DNA of 64,000 nt from Glaciimonas sp. PAMC28666 (GCF_016917355.1 NZ_CP070304.1:1736001-1800000), one strand, 5' to 3'. Positions 38,352-48,745 are shown, counted from the stretch's first letter. Numbers and translations are program-made. Notes: generated from the sequence alone by a model not told the origin.

Positions 38352-38861
38352 ATGGATACACCATCAAAAATACTGTCTTCGGCGCATTTGGCATCGGAGA
38401 GCACAGCAGAGTTATCAGAGCTTGAATACGCGTTAATAATTGCGGGCAATGCTTTTAATCGCTGGATGGCACGCTGCATGTCGGCTGCAGGCGTCAAAGA
38501 TATGACGCCGGTTGAAGTGTCTTTGTTGCATCACGTCTGTCACCGGGAGCGCAAAAAGAAATTAGCCGATATTTGTTTTGTGTTGAATATTGAAGACACC
38601 CACATTGCCAGTTATGCGCTGAAAAAGTTGGTTAAAACAGGTTTGGTGACAAGCCAGAAGGTTGGCAAAGAGGCTTTTTTTTCGGCTACTGAGAAAGGAT
38701 ATGAATTAGCCCAAGCATACCGTAAAGTCCGTGAGGAATGTCTGATTCCCTTACTATCTGACACGGGGCTATCAAATCAAAGTCTGGGCGAGACCGCAAA
38801 ACTGTTGCGGACGGCATCCGGGTTATACGATACGGGATCGCGCGCAGCGACCTCGCGCTGA
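38352..38861 (+). CDS. MarR-like winged-helix transcriptional regulator
   Basis: A 169-residue protein (ATG 38352, with AGGG upstream; another ATG lies seven codons earlier) with the fold order of MarR-type regulators: a helical dimerisation part, then the winged helix with DMTPVEVSLLHHVCHR, ICFVLNIEDTHIASYALKKL as recognition region and LVTSQKVGKEAFFSATEKG as wing. Proteins of this kind carry the label winged helix DNA-binding protein in related genomes. It is divergent from the pxp operon and is its most likely regulator. The ligand is unknown. Confidence 0.78.
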   Translation: MDTPSKILSSAHLASESTAELSELEYALIIAGNAFNRWMARCMSAAGVKDMTPVEVSLLHHVCHRERKKKLADICFVLNIEDTHIASYALKKLVKTGLVTSQKVGKEAFFSATEKGYELAQAYRKVREECLIPLLSDTGLSNQSLGETAKLLRTASGLYDTGSRAATSR

Positions 38862-38875
38862 GCCAAACGAGCATG

Positions 38876-38905
38876 AAAAAAGGCGCATCGGAAATTCCGT
38901 GCGCC
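38876..38905 (-). terminator. Intrinsic terminator of the thioredoxin-like gene
   Basis: On the minus strand GGCGCACGGAA pairs with TTCCG-A-TGCGCC (one bulged base) and is followed by six T. It lies just past the stop of the leftward gene at 38940. Confidence 0.7.
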
Positions 38906-38939
38906 GTCAGTAGTGGGATGCGGCGATCCGCCCGCACGA

Positions 38940-39467
38940 TCAGGCCGCAAGTGCCTTATCGAGCAATTGATGCAATTCGGCGAAAACAGGCTCACCGACA
39001 TAACGTTTGATAATATTCCCTTGTTTATCGATCACAAAGGTGGTTGGCGTCAGTTTGACGTCACCAAAGGAATTAGCAATCTTGTCATTGGTATCTAACG
39101 CTACCTGAAACGGTAAAGCGCGTGTCTTAACGAAATTCAGAACATAATTCGGTGGGTCATAACTCATGGCCACTGCTACAAAATCCAGGCCGTGGGCTTT
39201 ATATTTATCGTAGGTTTCAATCATTTTGGGCATTTCGCCAACACAAGTTGTACAACTCGTGGCCCAGAAATTAACCATTACAACTTTGCCGCGCAAACTC
39301 TTGAGCGAAATTTTTTCGCCCTGTAAATTCGTGAAACTGACATCCGGTGCGGGAGTTTTATGGGAGAGCGATAACATGACGAACAAGCCTATTGAAGCGA
39401 TCACGATCGCTATTCCGATCTTTATCAAGAGCGGTTTTCGTGACACGGCATCTACATGAGCTTGCAT
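38940..39467 (-). CDS. TlpA/ResA-like thioredoxin-fold protein
   Basis: A 175-residue thiol-disulphide protein anchored by one N-terminal membrane segment (IKIGIAIVIASIGLFVMLSL), so the redox domain faces the periplasm. The active site is NFWATSCTTCVGEMPKM with a CTTC pair. The cis-Pro region TPTTFVIDKQGNIIKRYVG is intact. It probably reduces or oxidises cysteines of exported proteins such as c-type cytochromes. No partner gene lies next to it, and an intrinsic terminator follows. Confidence 0.88.
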   Translation of the reverse strand: MQAHVDAVSRKPLLIKIGIAIVIASIGLFVMLSLSHKTPAPDVSFTNLQGEKISLKSLRGKVVMVNFWATSCTTCVGEMPKMIETYDKYKAHGLDFVAVAMSYDPPNYVLNFVKTRALPFQVALDTNDKIANSFGDVKLTPTTFVIDKQGNIIKRYVGEPVFAELHQLLDKALAA

Positions 39468-39822
39468 AAATTATCCAATACGGATCAGTCTGAAAGACCT
39501 TCATTATAGTCATGTGACTACCAACGCGCTGAAGTAGACGCGATGATTGGCAAGCTAACAACAAACCGTCTTCAAAAAGCAAAGAGGTTAATTCAAAGAT
39601 AATCTGGCACAGCAGTTATGAATTGCAAGAAGAAAACGGGGCTAGCGCGATTGAACTCCACCCTCGTGCCCCACCTTGGTGCTCCACCCAAGTACTTTAC
39701 CTAGGTGTTCCACTTAGGTAAAGCACGTAAACACCCAGCGAGAGCATTCCACGCTGACAAAACTCTGCTTAAGGCCGCATCGTTTCGCCCCGTTCCTCAG
39801 ACTTACTGCCTGTTGATACTTT
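39468..39822. other. Gap upstream of the thioredoxin-like gene with a long hairpin
   Basis: No gene is seen. GTACTTTACCTAGGT (39692-39706) and ACTTAGGTAAAGCAC (39712-39726) form a stem with 13 of 15 pairs and a five-base loop. No T-run follows, so this may be an RNA structure or a remnant repeat. Confidence 0.45.
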
Positions 39823-41080
<1,258 letters not shown>

Positions 41081-41164
41081 TTAAGTAGAGTACCAGATTG
41101 AAAGGCGTGATTTCATTGTTAAAGTTGCGAAATCATCCCGGCAGACTTAGCCGAGAATAAAGCC

Positions 41165-41548
41165 TTAAGCATCAAAAGCATTTTTTATCCATTCGATGAC
41201 ATCGCCATCGATGGCAATAACATCAAAGCGGCAGGCTGGCGGTTGCCTGTATCGCTGCAAAAAATGCTGTGCGGCGATGATCAGGCGGCGTTGTTTACTG
41301 ATAGTGACGCTAGCTGCTGCCCCGCCGTGTCGATTGTCAGCACGCTGCCTGACTTCCACAAATACGAGCGAAGCGACACCATCGCGCATAATCAAATCAA
41401 TTTCCCCGCCCTTACAACTAAAATTCCGCTCAATCAACGTGAATTGACGTTGCTGCAAGTAGTCCAGTGCCGCATCTTCTCCAAGTTGACCACTAATCTG
41501 ACGTGCGCTGCGCCGCTCAGGCTGTAACATCTTTTTAAAAAAATTCAT
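41165..41548 (-). CDS. yraN: YraN family (UPF0102) putative nuclease
   Basis: A 127-residue protein with the restriction-endonuclease-like UPF0102 core: GEDAALDYLQQ, then NFSCKGGEIDLIMRDG and LVFVEVRQRADNRHGGAA, which contain the E, D and ExK-like residues expected for metal binding (the usual EVK reads EVR here). CRFDVIAIDG follows. The function is not established. It lies between lpoA and diaA as in E. coli. Confidence 0.9.
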   Translation of the reverse strand: MNFFKKMLQPERRSARQISGQLGEDAALDYLQQRQFTLIERNFSCKGGEIDLIMRDGVASLVFVEVRQRADNRHGGAAASVTISKQRRLIIAAQHFLQRYRQPPACRFDVIAIDGDVIEWIKNAFDA

Positions 41549-41606
41549 GCGTTCGGTCCTGGCCTCTTTTTACCTGATCTTCACCTGATATTCACACGGT
41601 TTCCAC

Positions 41607-42755
41607 CTAATGATCCTCAAGCGGCACCACGCGACCATCCTGATACGCGGCCGTTGGTTCGGTCCGCTCGAAAACCGGAGTCCCGACGCCGAAACCTACA
41701 TTCAATTTTCCTGTAGCGCCATTGATCTGGAAAGCGAAATTTTGTGCCGCTACCTGACGGGTGACGTTGTAGGCGTCAATCCCCAGCGCATAAAGCCTTT
41801 CCAGATCCGCATTGCGTGCGGCGCCATTACTAACAGCCTGCCGCGGATAAGTTCTCATGGCAGGATTATCCGGCGTCAACAACCACGGAATATCCAGTAA
41901 TCGCACGCCGTTCAGGTCCGCCAGCCGGTTGCTTTCGTTTTCACCAAAGGAATTTAACTGAGAAATTCCGTACATTGTTATTTCAGGACCCACTGCGGTG
42001 CGCACTTGCGAGGCCTGATCGGCGGTCAATGCGACGAATATCGCCCTTGGATTTTCCGCTTGAATACGTTGAATTAGCTGGTCCAGCGCACCTGGATTTG
42101 CGACACCACGTGTCATGCTGACGGTCATCACTTCCGGCACCAGACCAGCGCTGGTTGCCTGCTTTACGAAGGCGCTGACAACCCGACGTTGCCAACTGAC
42201 AGGAGTGGCAATCACAAACACCTTGCCCGGACCTTGCTCGTTACTGATCCAATCCGCGACCTGACGCGCTTCAGCCTCAATCGACAAACCAATTGGTAGC
42301 AGCAAGGATGGCAAACCGGCCTCTTCGGTCGCTGACAAATCCGGCTGGGTCAAAGCGATAGTCGGCTTGGTAATCTGACCGTTTTGAACAATTGCAGTCA
42401 TCCCCGTCCGTGACAACGGGCCGACCAAAATATCATATTGCGGACTCGCTGCCAGGTAAGCGGAGAGCATATCCGCAGGCGTATCCGGTGCTTCGATAAC
42501 GGTAACGGCCAGCCCACTTTTATTGCGTTCATAAGCCGCGAGAAAGCCATTGCGCAATGCATCCGCGGCGCTGCCAAGCGGGCCCGCATGGGTCGGCAGC
42601 AGCAAGGCAACGCTGGCTATCGGGATATGGTTCGGACCGATATCATTGGCGACCGGCTCCACAACTGTTGTGTTTGCCAGCGCAGCGGGGCACAATCCGT
42701 GCATCAAGATTCCCGCGAAGACCAGCACCAACGGCTTTGCCCATTTGTATAACAT
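41607..42755 (-). CDS. lpoA: LpoA-like penicillin-binding protein activator, short form
   Basis: Periplasmic-binding-protein-fold (LppC) domain protein, 382 residues. In E. coli LpoA is an outer-membrane lipoprotein that activates PBP1A and has an N-terminal TPR half before this domain. Here only the binding-protein-like half is present. It has a signal peptide ending near CPAALAN and no clear lipobox. Family blocks are SVALLLPTHAGPLGSAADAL, YDILVGPLSRTG and RLYALGIDAYNV. The start codon is 11 bp from the divergent rsmI start. Confidence 0.85.
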   Translation of the reverse strand: MLYKWAKPLVLVFAGILMHGLCPAALANTTVVEPVANDIGPNHIPIASVALLLPTHAGPLGSAADALRNGFLAAYERNKSGLAVTVIEAPDTPADMLSAYLAASPQYDILVGPLSRTGMTAIVQNGQITKPTIALTQPDLSATEEAGLPSLLLPIGLSIEAEARQVADWISNEQGPGKVFVIATPVSWQRRVVSAFVKQATSAGLVPEVMTVSMTRGVANPGALDQLIQRIQAENPRAIFVALTADQASQVRTAVGPEITMYGISQLNSFGENESNRLADLNGVRLLDIPWLLTPDNPAMRTYPRQAVSNGAARNADLERLYALGIDAYNVTRQVAAQNFAFQINGATGKLNVGFGVGTPVFERTEPTAAYQDGRVVPLEDH

Positions 42756-42766
42756 TGATAACTCCC

Positions 42767-43684
42767 ATGACTGAACACTCTGCTAGCAACCTTCTTACCT
42801 TACCGATTCTTTCGGAGGTCGGTCTGCAAACATATCCGCTGTCGACATTATATGTGCTTGCCACCCCAATCGGAAATGTCTGCGATATAAGTCTGCGCGC
42901 GCTCCACGTCTTATCGCTGGTTGATGCCGTCGCCTGTGAAGACACCCGCAATACAGCGCATCTGCTGCATCGCTACGGGATTTCCAAGCCGCTCCTCGCT
43001 GCTCATCAACACAATGAGCATGAGGCCGCGGAAAAGATAGTTGCCAGATTGCAAGCCGGAGAGCGCATCGCGTTGGTGTCAGATGCAGGAACGCCTGGGG
43101 TCTCCGATCCCGGGGCGCGAATAGTCGACGCCGTTCTCAAAGCCGGGTTGCGCGCCCTGCCCTTGCCAGGCCCATCGGCAGCGATCACCGCGCTCTCCGT
43201 GAGCGGCCTCTTGAACGATCAATTCCACTTCGTAGGCTTCTTACCGAGCAAAGCGCGCCAACGTGAAACGATATTAGCTAGCCTGGCGAATGTCCCCGCA
43301 ACGCTGGTTCTATATGAAGCGCCGCATCGGATCGTCGAAACCGTGGACGCTTTGGTAAGCGCATACGGTCCGACCCGGCAAATCGTTATAGCGCGCGAGT
43401 TGACCAAACTGTTCGAGACCGTCCATCGCTGCCTGTTAGGTGACGCGCCAGAATGGCTGGCAGCAGATGCCATGCGGCAAAAAGGTGAATTTGTCATTTT
43501 GATCGAATCATCACCAGCGGCGACCGACGATGGTGCCGAAGGCGACAGAATATTAAAAATCCTGCTGGCAGAACTCTCGGTCAAACAAGCTGCTTCACTC
43601 GCAGCTCAGATAAGCAGCCAAAAGAAAAACGCTTTATATGACCGTGCATTGGTATTGAAAGCCTTGCAAGACGCCGAAAATTGA
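42767..43684 (+). CDS. rsmI: RsmI, 16S rRNA 2'-O-ribose C1402 methyltransferase
   Basis: SAM-dependent tetrapyrrole-methylase-fold enzyme, 305 residues from ATG 42767. Signature segments are STLYVLATPIGNVCDISLRAL, ACEDTRNTAHLLHRYGI, LVSDAGTPGVSDPGARIV, PLPGPSAAITALSVSG and YEAPHRIVETVDAL. The C-terminal helix AEGDRILKILLAELSVKQAASLAAQI is typical. The frame extends upstream through antisense lpoA, which I exclude. No Shine-Dalgarno precedes the ATG, but a perfect GGAGGT occurs inside the reading frame at 42814-42819. Confidence 0.95.
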   Translation: MTEHSASNLLTLPILSEVGLQTYPLSTLYVLATPIGNVCDISLRALHVLSLVDAVACEDTRNTAHLLHRYGISKPLLAAHQHNEHEAAEKIVARLQAGERIALVSDAGTPGVSDPGARIVDAVLKAGLRALPLPGPSAAITALSVSGLLNDQFHFVGFLPSKARQRETILASLANVPATLVLYEAPHRIVETVDALVSAYGPTRQIVIARELTKLFETVHRCLLGDAPEWLAADAMRQKGEFVILIESSPAATDDGAEGDRILKILLAELSVKQAASLAAQISSQKKNALYDRALVLKALQDAEN

Positions 43685-43691
43685 TGTTTTG

Positions 43692-43761
43692 GTACGGCCG
43701 GTGAGGTACGGCCGGTGAGGTACGGCCGGTGAGGTACGGCCAGTGAGGCATGACCGATAAG
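43692..43761. repeat. 14-bp tandem repeat downstream of rsmI
   Basis: GTACGGCCGGTGAG occurs three times exactly (43692, 43706, 43720), then once with one change (43734), then as a degenerate fifth copy. It starts seven bases after the rsmI stop. Confidence 0.9.
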
Positions 43762-44319
43762 CGTACTGACGTGATCTTCTACGGCTCGGGAATTCCAACC
43801 GGTGAAGGGGTTCTGCAGCATCAAAAACAACACCCGGGTTTGTTTCACATGAATCAAATAATTTTCTGCCGGAACAACCTCACCTTTACAGTCGTTTTCG
43901 CACGGGTGTGGCCCTATTAATGGCTGGCTCTTAAATGTATATTTTCATATATTGGCAAGGGGCAAGGGTCTTATACTATGATTGATTTAGTAACTATTCG
44001 TTGAAAAATGCATAAAAGGGATCGTTCTTGCTGTTGAATCCTCCGCGAGACTCATTTATTGTAATGACTTTGAGCTTGGTAACTCTCCGGAAACTGCTCG
44101 TTTAGTCATCTGACAATTAAATAAGCGATGTATTTTTGCAACGTTAAAACCCGCTACTGGCTGGTATCCGGGTTCAGGGGTAAAATCCGGCAAATTGTGC
44201 AGTGCGTCACAGTATATTTAAGACATCATTTGTAATGCCAAAACCGACACAAGCGTAAATAGTTCGCAAGGCACGTTGAAGAATCTGCTTTATGCGGCGC
44301 CATAGATAAGAAAGAAACC
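43762..44319. other. Intergenic region before kup
   Basis: About 560 bases without a gene. I looked for RNase P RNA, which sits near rsmI in some relatives, and found no matching motif. This is presumably the kup promoter region. No promoter is clear enough to call. Confidence 0.4.
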
Positions 44320-46221
44320 ATGAGCAATACGCAAGGTCGCAGTAAAACACCTTTTACCTCAGCACGATTACATGTAATTACTCTCGGCGCCCTAGGTGTT
44401 GTGTTCGGTGATATCGGCACAAGTCCTCTGTATGCTCTGAAAGAAAGTTTTAGTCCGGACCACGGCATTCCCTTTTCGTCCAACGCCGTAATGGGGATCA
44501 TCTCCATGCTGTTTTGGGCAATTATGATCGTCGTAACGCTCAAGTACATTTACTTAGTGATGCGGGCCGACAATAACGGCGAGGGCGGTGTGTTAGCGCT
44601 GATGGCGCTCGCTTTACGCACTGCCAAAAATGGCTCGCCCTGGGCCAAATGGCTCATGATGCTCGGCGTGTTCGGGGCGTGTATGTTTTACGGAGACGTG
44701 GTAATTACCCCAGCAATTTCGGTGTTGTCAGCCGTTGAGGGTCTCGGCATCGCGGCCCCACAATTGTCGCATTACATTATTCCCCTGACCGTTGCGATCA
44801 TCATTGTCCTTTTCCTGATCCAGCGCCACGGCACTTCCATCGTGGGTAAGCTATTTGGTCCCGTGATGCTGGTCTGGTTTATTTCGCTAGGTTTGCTTGG
44901 CATTTATAACATTCTGAAAGCGCCGGAAATACTTGCAGCGGTCAATCCGTACTACGCTTTCCACTTTATGGTGCAGCATGCGCAGCTAGCCTTTGTGGTG
45001 CTCGGCTCCGTCGTACTGGTGCTCACCGGTGTAGAAGCGCTGTATGCCGATATGGGACATTTCGGTGTAAGGCCGATCCGCTTTGCATGGCTATACACCG
45101 TCATGCCTTGTCTCTTGCTCTGCTATTTCGGTCAAGGGGCCAACTTAATTGTGAACCCTTCATCGGTATCAAACCCGTTCTACTTAATGGTCCCGGACGC
45201 ATTGCTATTGCCGATGGTGATCCTGTCCACTTTTGCGACGGTGATTGCCTCGCAGGCGGTTATTTCAGGCGCCTTCTCGTTGACAAGTCAGGCCATTCTG
45301 CTGGGGTTCGTGCCTCGCATGCGTATTCTGCACACGTCAGAAGATGAGCGCGGCCAGATTTACGTGCCCGTCATTAACTGGATGTTAATGATATTGGTGG
45401 TCGCGGTGGTACTCGCGTTTCAGAAGTCCGATAATCTGGCCGCAGCGTATGGTGTTGCTGTCACCGCAACAATGCTGATTACCACGATGCTGTTAGCAGT
45501 AGTGATGCGCACGCTATGGAAATGGCATCCTCTGGCGGTGGCACTGATCATCGGCGCAATCTTTATCGTCGATTTTGGCTTCTTTGCCGCCAATTTGATG
45601 AAAATTCCCGACGGTGGCTGGTTCACGATTCTACTCGGCGCGATCACTTTTTTCCTCCTGATTACCTGGTACTCGGGCCGCATGCTTTTACGTGAGCGCA
45701 GTCAGGATGAAGGTATTCCGCTGGAGCCGTTCATCGAAGGCCTGCTGGCCCATCCGCCGCATCGGGTCGATGGCACTGCGGTCTTCCTGACCGGCAACAT
45801 AGCGACCGTACCGGTGGCGATGCTGCACAATCTGAAGCACAACCGGATATTGCACAAACGGGTCTTTTTCTTAAAAATCAGCATCTGGGATATTCCGTTT
45901 GTGGACGACGATAAACGATTGACGCTGAAAGAAATGGGCGGCGAGGTGTATCTACTGCGCGCAGCCTTCGGATTCAAGGAAGCCCCGGACGTCAACACGG
46001 TCATGAACCTGACGAATATCCAGTTTGGGCACGAGTTTGACTTAATGGATACATCGTTCTTCCTGGCACGCGATACGATCGTCCCGAGCAAATTACCCGG
46101 TATGTGGTTGTGGCGCGAGAAGTTGTTCGCCTGGATGTATGCCAACGGCGCTAAACCTTCCGACTTCTTCCATATCCCTATTAATCGGGTAGTGGAATTA
46201 GGAACTAAGGTCGAAATCTAA
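44320..46221 (+). CDS. kup: Kup, potassium uptake permease
   Basis: Proton-coupled K+ importer of the KUP/HAK family, 633 residues with about 12 membrane segments in the first 440 residues and a cytoplasmic C-terminal domain. The N-terminal signature [19 protein letters not shown] is intact, followed by [13 protein letters not shown] and [38 protein letters not shown] and the C-terminal [20 protein letters not shown] also match. It is monocistronic, with a near-perfect terminator behind it. Confidence 0.97.
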   Translation: MSNTQGRSKTPFTSARLHVITLGALGVVFGDIGTSPLYALKESFSPDHGIPFSSNAVMGIISMLFWAIMIVVTLKYIYLVMRADNNGEGGVLALMALALRTAKNGSPWAKWLMMLGVFGACMFYGDVVITPAISVLSAVEGLGIAAPQLSHYIIPLTVAIIIVLFLIQRHGTSIVGKLFGPVMLVWFISLGLLGIYNILKAPEILAAVNPYYAFHFMVQHAQLAFVVLGSVVLVLTGVEALYADMGHFGVRPIRFAWLYTVMPCLLLCYFGQGANLIVNPSSVSNPFYLMVPDALLLPMVILSTFATVIASQAVISGAFSLTSQAILLGFVPRMRILHTSEDERGQIYVPVINWMLMILVVAVVLAFQKSDNLAAAYGVAVTATMLITTMLLAVVMRTLWKWHPLAVALIIGAIFIVDFGFFAANLMKIPDGGWFTILLGAITFFLLITWYSGRMLLRERSQDEGIPLEPFIEGLLAHPPHRVDGTAVFLTGNIATVPVAMLHNLKHNRILHKRVFFLKISIWDIPFVDDDKRLTLKEMGGEVYLLRAAFGFKEAPDVNTVMNLTNIQFGHEFDLMDTSFFLARDTIVPSKLPGMWLWREKLFAWMYANGAKPSDFFHIPINRVVELGTKVEI

Positions 46222-46283
46222 TATTCAGCATCATTTATCTGCCCGGTCCCTGAGCAATCAACCCGTAGCAGATGGGACATAAG

Positions 46284-46317
46284 AAAAAAAATGGGAGCCA
46301 GAGGCTCCCATTTTTTT
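46284..46317. terminator. Bidirectional intrinsic terminator after kup
   Basis: ATGGGAGCC, loop AGA, GGCTCCCAT: a perfect nine-base stem flanked by an A run on the left and seven T on the right. It serves kup (rightward) and the DUF3567 gene (leftward). Confidence 0.92.
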
Positions 46318-46393
46318 ATGGATATTTATTGTCCTGCAGTAAGTCATTTAGTGAATCGCTAATCAACCGCATTCAGCCATACACCGCAAAACT

Positions 46394-46651
46394 TTATTGC
46401 AACGTTACCGGCTGACTCATTAGCGAATCATAATTGCCAAGGAACGCATCTATATCTTCAATGGTAGGCTCGGAAGCAATGAGCTCTTCAACGCCCTGAC
46501 GAAAGAATTCTGCCAAAGCCCCTGCGATGAAAATTTCCCGTTTAAATGATTTATCAACAATTTCATAGCCGCCAAAGCGTAATGCTTCCCGTTGCTCGTC
46601 TACCCCAAATTCGACGACGCTGTATTGGTCACTGTTGTAGATCAGGTTCAT
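46394..46651 (-). CDS. DUF3567 family protein
   Basis: Small cytoplasmic protein of 85 residues belonging to the DUF3567 family of Burkholderiales. The conserved stretches GGYEIVDKSFKREIFIAGAL and IDAFLGNYDSLMSQPV are clear. No function is known. It is useful as a taxonomic marker and marks the edge of core sequence before the accessory operon at 47.4 kb. Confidence 0.88.
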   Translation of the reverse strand: MNLIYNSDQYSVVEFGVDEQREALRFGGYEIVDKSFKREIFIAGALAEFFRQGVEELIASEPTIEDIDAFLGNYDSLMSQPVTLQ

Positions 46652-47393
46652 ATGCGCTCCCTGTAAAGTTAGACAGAAGGTGATGATCGATAAGCAGTTT
46701 TCAAGCCAGCTCGCTTAAATATTTTGGTGCACTCCTTCGAATCAGAGTCAGACTAAAATCAAAACATCTCGTTTATATACTACGCCATAGCGCGTTTTTG
46801 TCACGCTTTTAATGCAAAACGTTAACGTCAATTGAAACCAAATGTGACGATGCGCCTTTTTGCGGGTAGAGTCCTGTTGTTTTTTTTGAGAGATGAACAA
46901 CAGAGTTACTATTTTAGCAAAAATCTCATCGAGAAATCGCCAGGCTAACTAAGCGATAAAAGTCAGGCTTCCGCATCACGAGGAACGCCCCCCGTTATTT
47001 TCCAAACTAAGGAAATTACCTAACTTAAGGCCCAAGCTCCTAAATTCCCCTAAAGCAAGGTTAATATTACTTCAGCTTCCGCTTTAAACTCATGCGAGTA
47101 TTTCTGAAAAAACACCCCTCGATTAACGGAAAACAGCGATCTCTTTAACCACCGAGAAAGAAATGAAAATCTTAGCAAATTCGATCAATCGGCAGCAGCA
47201 ATTGTTTCGATGCTCCTTTGCGCTGCAAATCACGCCAACAGTCGAGTACAAGAACAGAGATGCGCGATGTATGGCCTAACTGTTATGGCAACGCAGAACT
47301 GTGCCGCATCCGCTATTTAACCGAATCCTTATGCGAACTAATCAAAGTTTCAGCATGGGTAAATAACCAGAATTTTCGGAGTTCGTTAAGGCT
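46652..47393. other. AT-rich leader region of the accessory operon
   Basis: About 740 bases without a strong gene. A 38-codon frame at 47163-47279 (start after AGAAAGAA) is the only small candidate and is weak. An inverted pair TAAAGC (47051-47056) and GCTTTA (47081-47086) flanks an AT-rich core. No lux-type box was recognised. Confidence 0.4.
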
Positions 47394-47975
47394 ATGTTAA
47401 ATGAGACCAATGAAGTGATCGTGAAATCAGCAAATTTTACGCAGGCCCCGATCGCAGAAATACTCTCGTTCCGCAAAAAGCAATATCGGAACCGCCGACT
47501 TGATTATTTGTGTGAAATTGGAACCGTTGAAGAGGAGAACGAATCCCGCGTCGACCAACGAAGCCATCACTTCTGGGCTGAGTACAATTTTGAAATTATC
47601 GGCAGTCTGCGCACGACACCGCATCCGTTCGAGCTCACGGCGCTGGCCGCAGCTTTTAGCGAACTTGCGACCGCCTATCAAAGCCATCTTGAGTTTAGCC
47701 GATTTGTAGTACGAGCCGACACACAAAATCCAATACTATCCAAAAAGCTGCTTGAAAACGCTTTTTTATATGCTAGACAACAGTACTTAGGGGTAATTGC
47801 GGTGTGTCGTACTCCGCAAAGACGTCTTTTTGAAAGATTTGGATTGCGCGCCATTCATCAGACCGCCATCACATTACCAAAGCGCAATAATGGAGATTAT
47901 TGGATATTAGAAGGAAATTGCGATGAGGTTACTCGCTTCGTTTTAAACCGCGATGCTTCCAAAAACCATCTGTAA
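47394..47975 (+). CDS. LuxI/FeeM-like N-acyltransferase (GNAT superfamily)
   Basis: A 193-residue GNAT-fold protein resembling autoinducer synthases and the N-acyl amino acid synthase FeeM. Visible family points are SFRKKQYRNRRL (early Arg), DQRSHHFWAEYNFEIIGSLR (the D..S.HF...GxLR strand) and LEFSRFVVRAD, which matches the ExSRF element of LuxI-type enzymes. A C-terminal RRLFERFGLRAIHQ acyl-site helix follows. Such enzymes transfer an acyl chain from acyl-ACP or acyl-CoA to an amine. The acceptor is unknown. It is first gene of the accessory operon, 19 bp before the HDO gene. AAGG near the ATG is poorly spaced, with GGAG further upstream. Confidence 0.7.
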   Translation: MLNETNEVIVKSANFTQAPIAEILSFRKKQYRNRRLDYLCEIGTVEEENESRVDQRSHHFWAEYNFEIIGSLRTTPHPFELTALAAAFSELATAYQSHLEFSRFVVRADTQNPILSKKLLENAFLYARQQYLGVIAVCRTPQRRLFERFGLRAIHQTAITLPKRNNGDYWILEGNCDEVTRFVLNRDASKNHL

Positions 47976-47994
47976 ATACTTAAAAGGCGAACGA

Positions 47995-48738
47995 ATGCAT
48001 ACCGATGAAAACCTACTGGATTTTGATAGTTTTTTTCAGCAACTGGAAAATAAAGCAGGTACAGTGTGGAACGAAATTTTGGGCAAATCGCAATTGATAC
48101 AGGCGATTGAAAAAGGCAAAATCACCAAAGCCATGTATGCAATCTACATGATTGAGACCTACCACTATACCAGTCATAACGCGCGAAATCAGGTAATGGC
48201 TGGCACAAGAAATGACTGCAGCGATGTTTATACAAAATTTTGTTACCAACATGCGGCGGAAGAAGTTGGTCACGAGAAATTGGCTTTACACGACCTAGCG
48301 AGCATAGGATTGTGCGATATTAAGAATGCGGCTTTATCGTTACAGCGACCTCTTCTGGAAACCGAAAGTCTTATTGCATATTTGTATTGGATTTCGTTGA
48401 CTGGAAATCCCTTACAACGCTTGGGGTACAGTTACTGGGCAGAGAGCTGCTATACCTATATCAATCCGATGGTTACAAAATTGCGGAGTGCGCTTGGCCT
48501 TGAGCGATCGCAAATGACCTTCTTTATTGCTCATTCTGATATCGACACCCAGCATTTTGAAGACGTGAAAAATGTCATCCGACGCACCTGCAAATCGCAA
48601 GATGATTTGAATAGCATTGCTTACGTGATGGAGGTTACTTTACGAATGACCGGGAAAATGCTTGACGCGGTATATGGTGACTATGAAAACCTCATGGCGG
48701 GAAAGTCATCCCGCAGCTCATTTCTGAGTCATCTTTAG
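47995..48738 (+). CDS. Haem-oxygenase-like diiron oxidase/oxygenase (HDO; TenA/PqqC fold)
   Basis: All-helical protein of 247 residues from ATG 47995, which has AAGGCGAACGA upstream. The frame opens earlier inside the preceding gene. Candidate metal ligands of the HDO superfamily are in order: MIETYHYTSHN (Glu and His), HAAEEVGHEKLAL (Glu and His) and HSDIDTQHFEDV (Asp and His). HDO enzymes use a cofactor-like diiron site for N-oxygenation, C-C cleavage or desaturation of amino-acid-like substrates. Others of this fold, such as PqqC, use no metal, but the ligand set here looks complete. It precedes the DUF3419 gene by seven bases. Confidence 0.75.
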   Translation: MHTDENLLDFDSFFQQLENKAGTVWNEILGKSQLIQAIEKGKITKAMYAIYMIETYHYTSHNARNQVMAGTRNDCSDVYTKFCYQHAAEEVGHEKLALHDLASIGLCDIKNAALSLQRPLLETESLIAYLYWISLTGNPLQRLGYSYWAESCYTYINPMVTKLRSALGLERSQMTFFIAHSDIDTQHFEDVKNVIRRTCKSQDDLNSIAYVMEVTLRMTGKMLDAVYGDYENLMAGKSSRSSFLSHL

Positions 48739-48745
48739 AGCTCAG

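Noticed and set aside
43762-44319. Possible RNase P RNA gene downstream of rsmI
   Set aside because: The conserved rnpB core motif (GAGGAAAGTCCGGGC-like) is absent on both strands as far as I can read.
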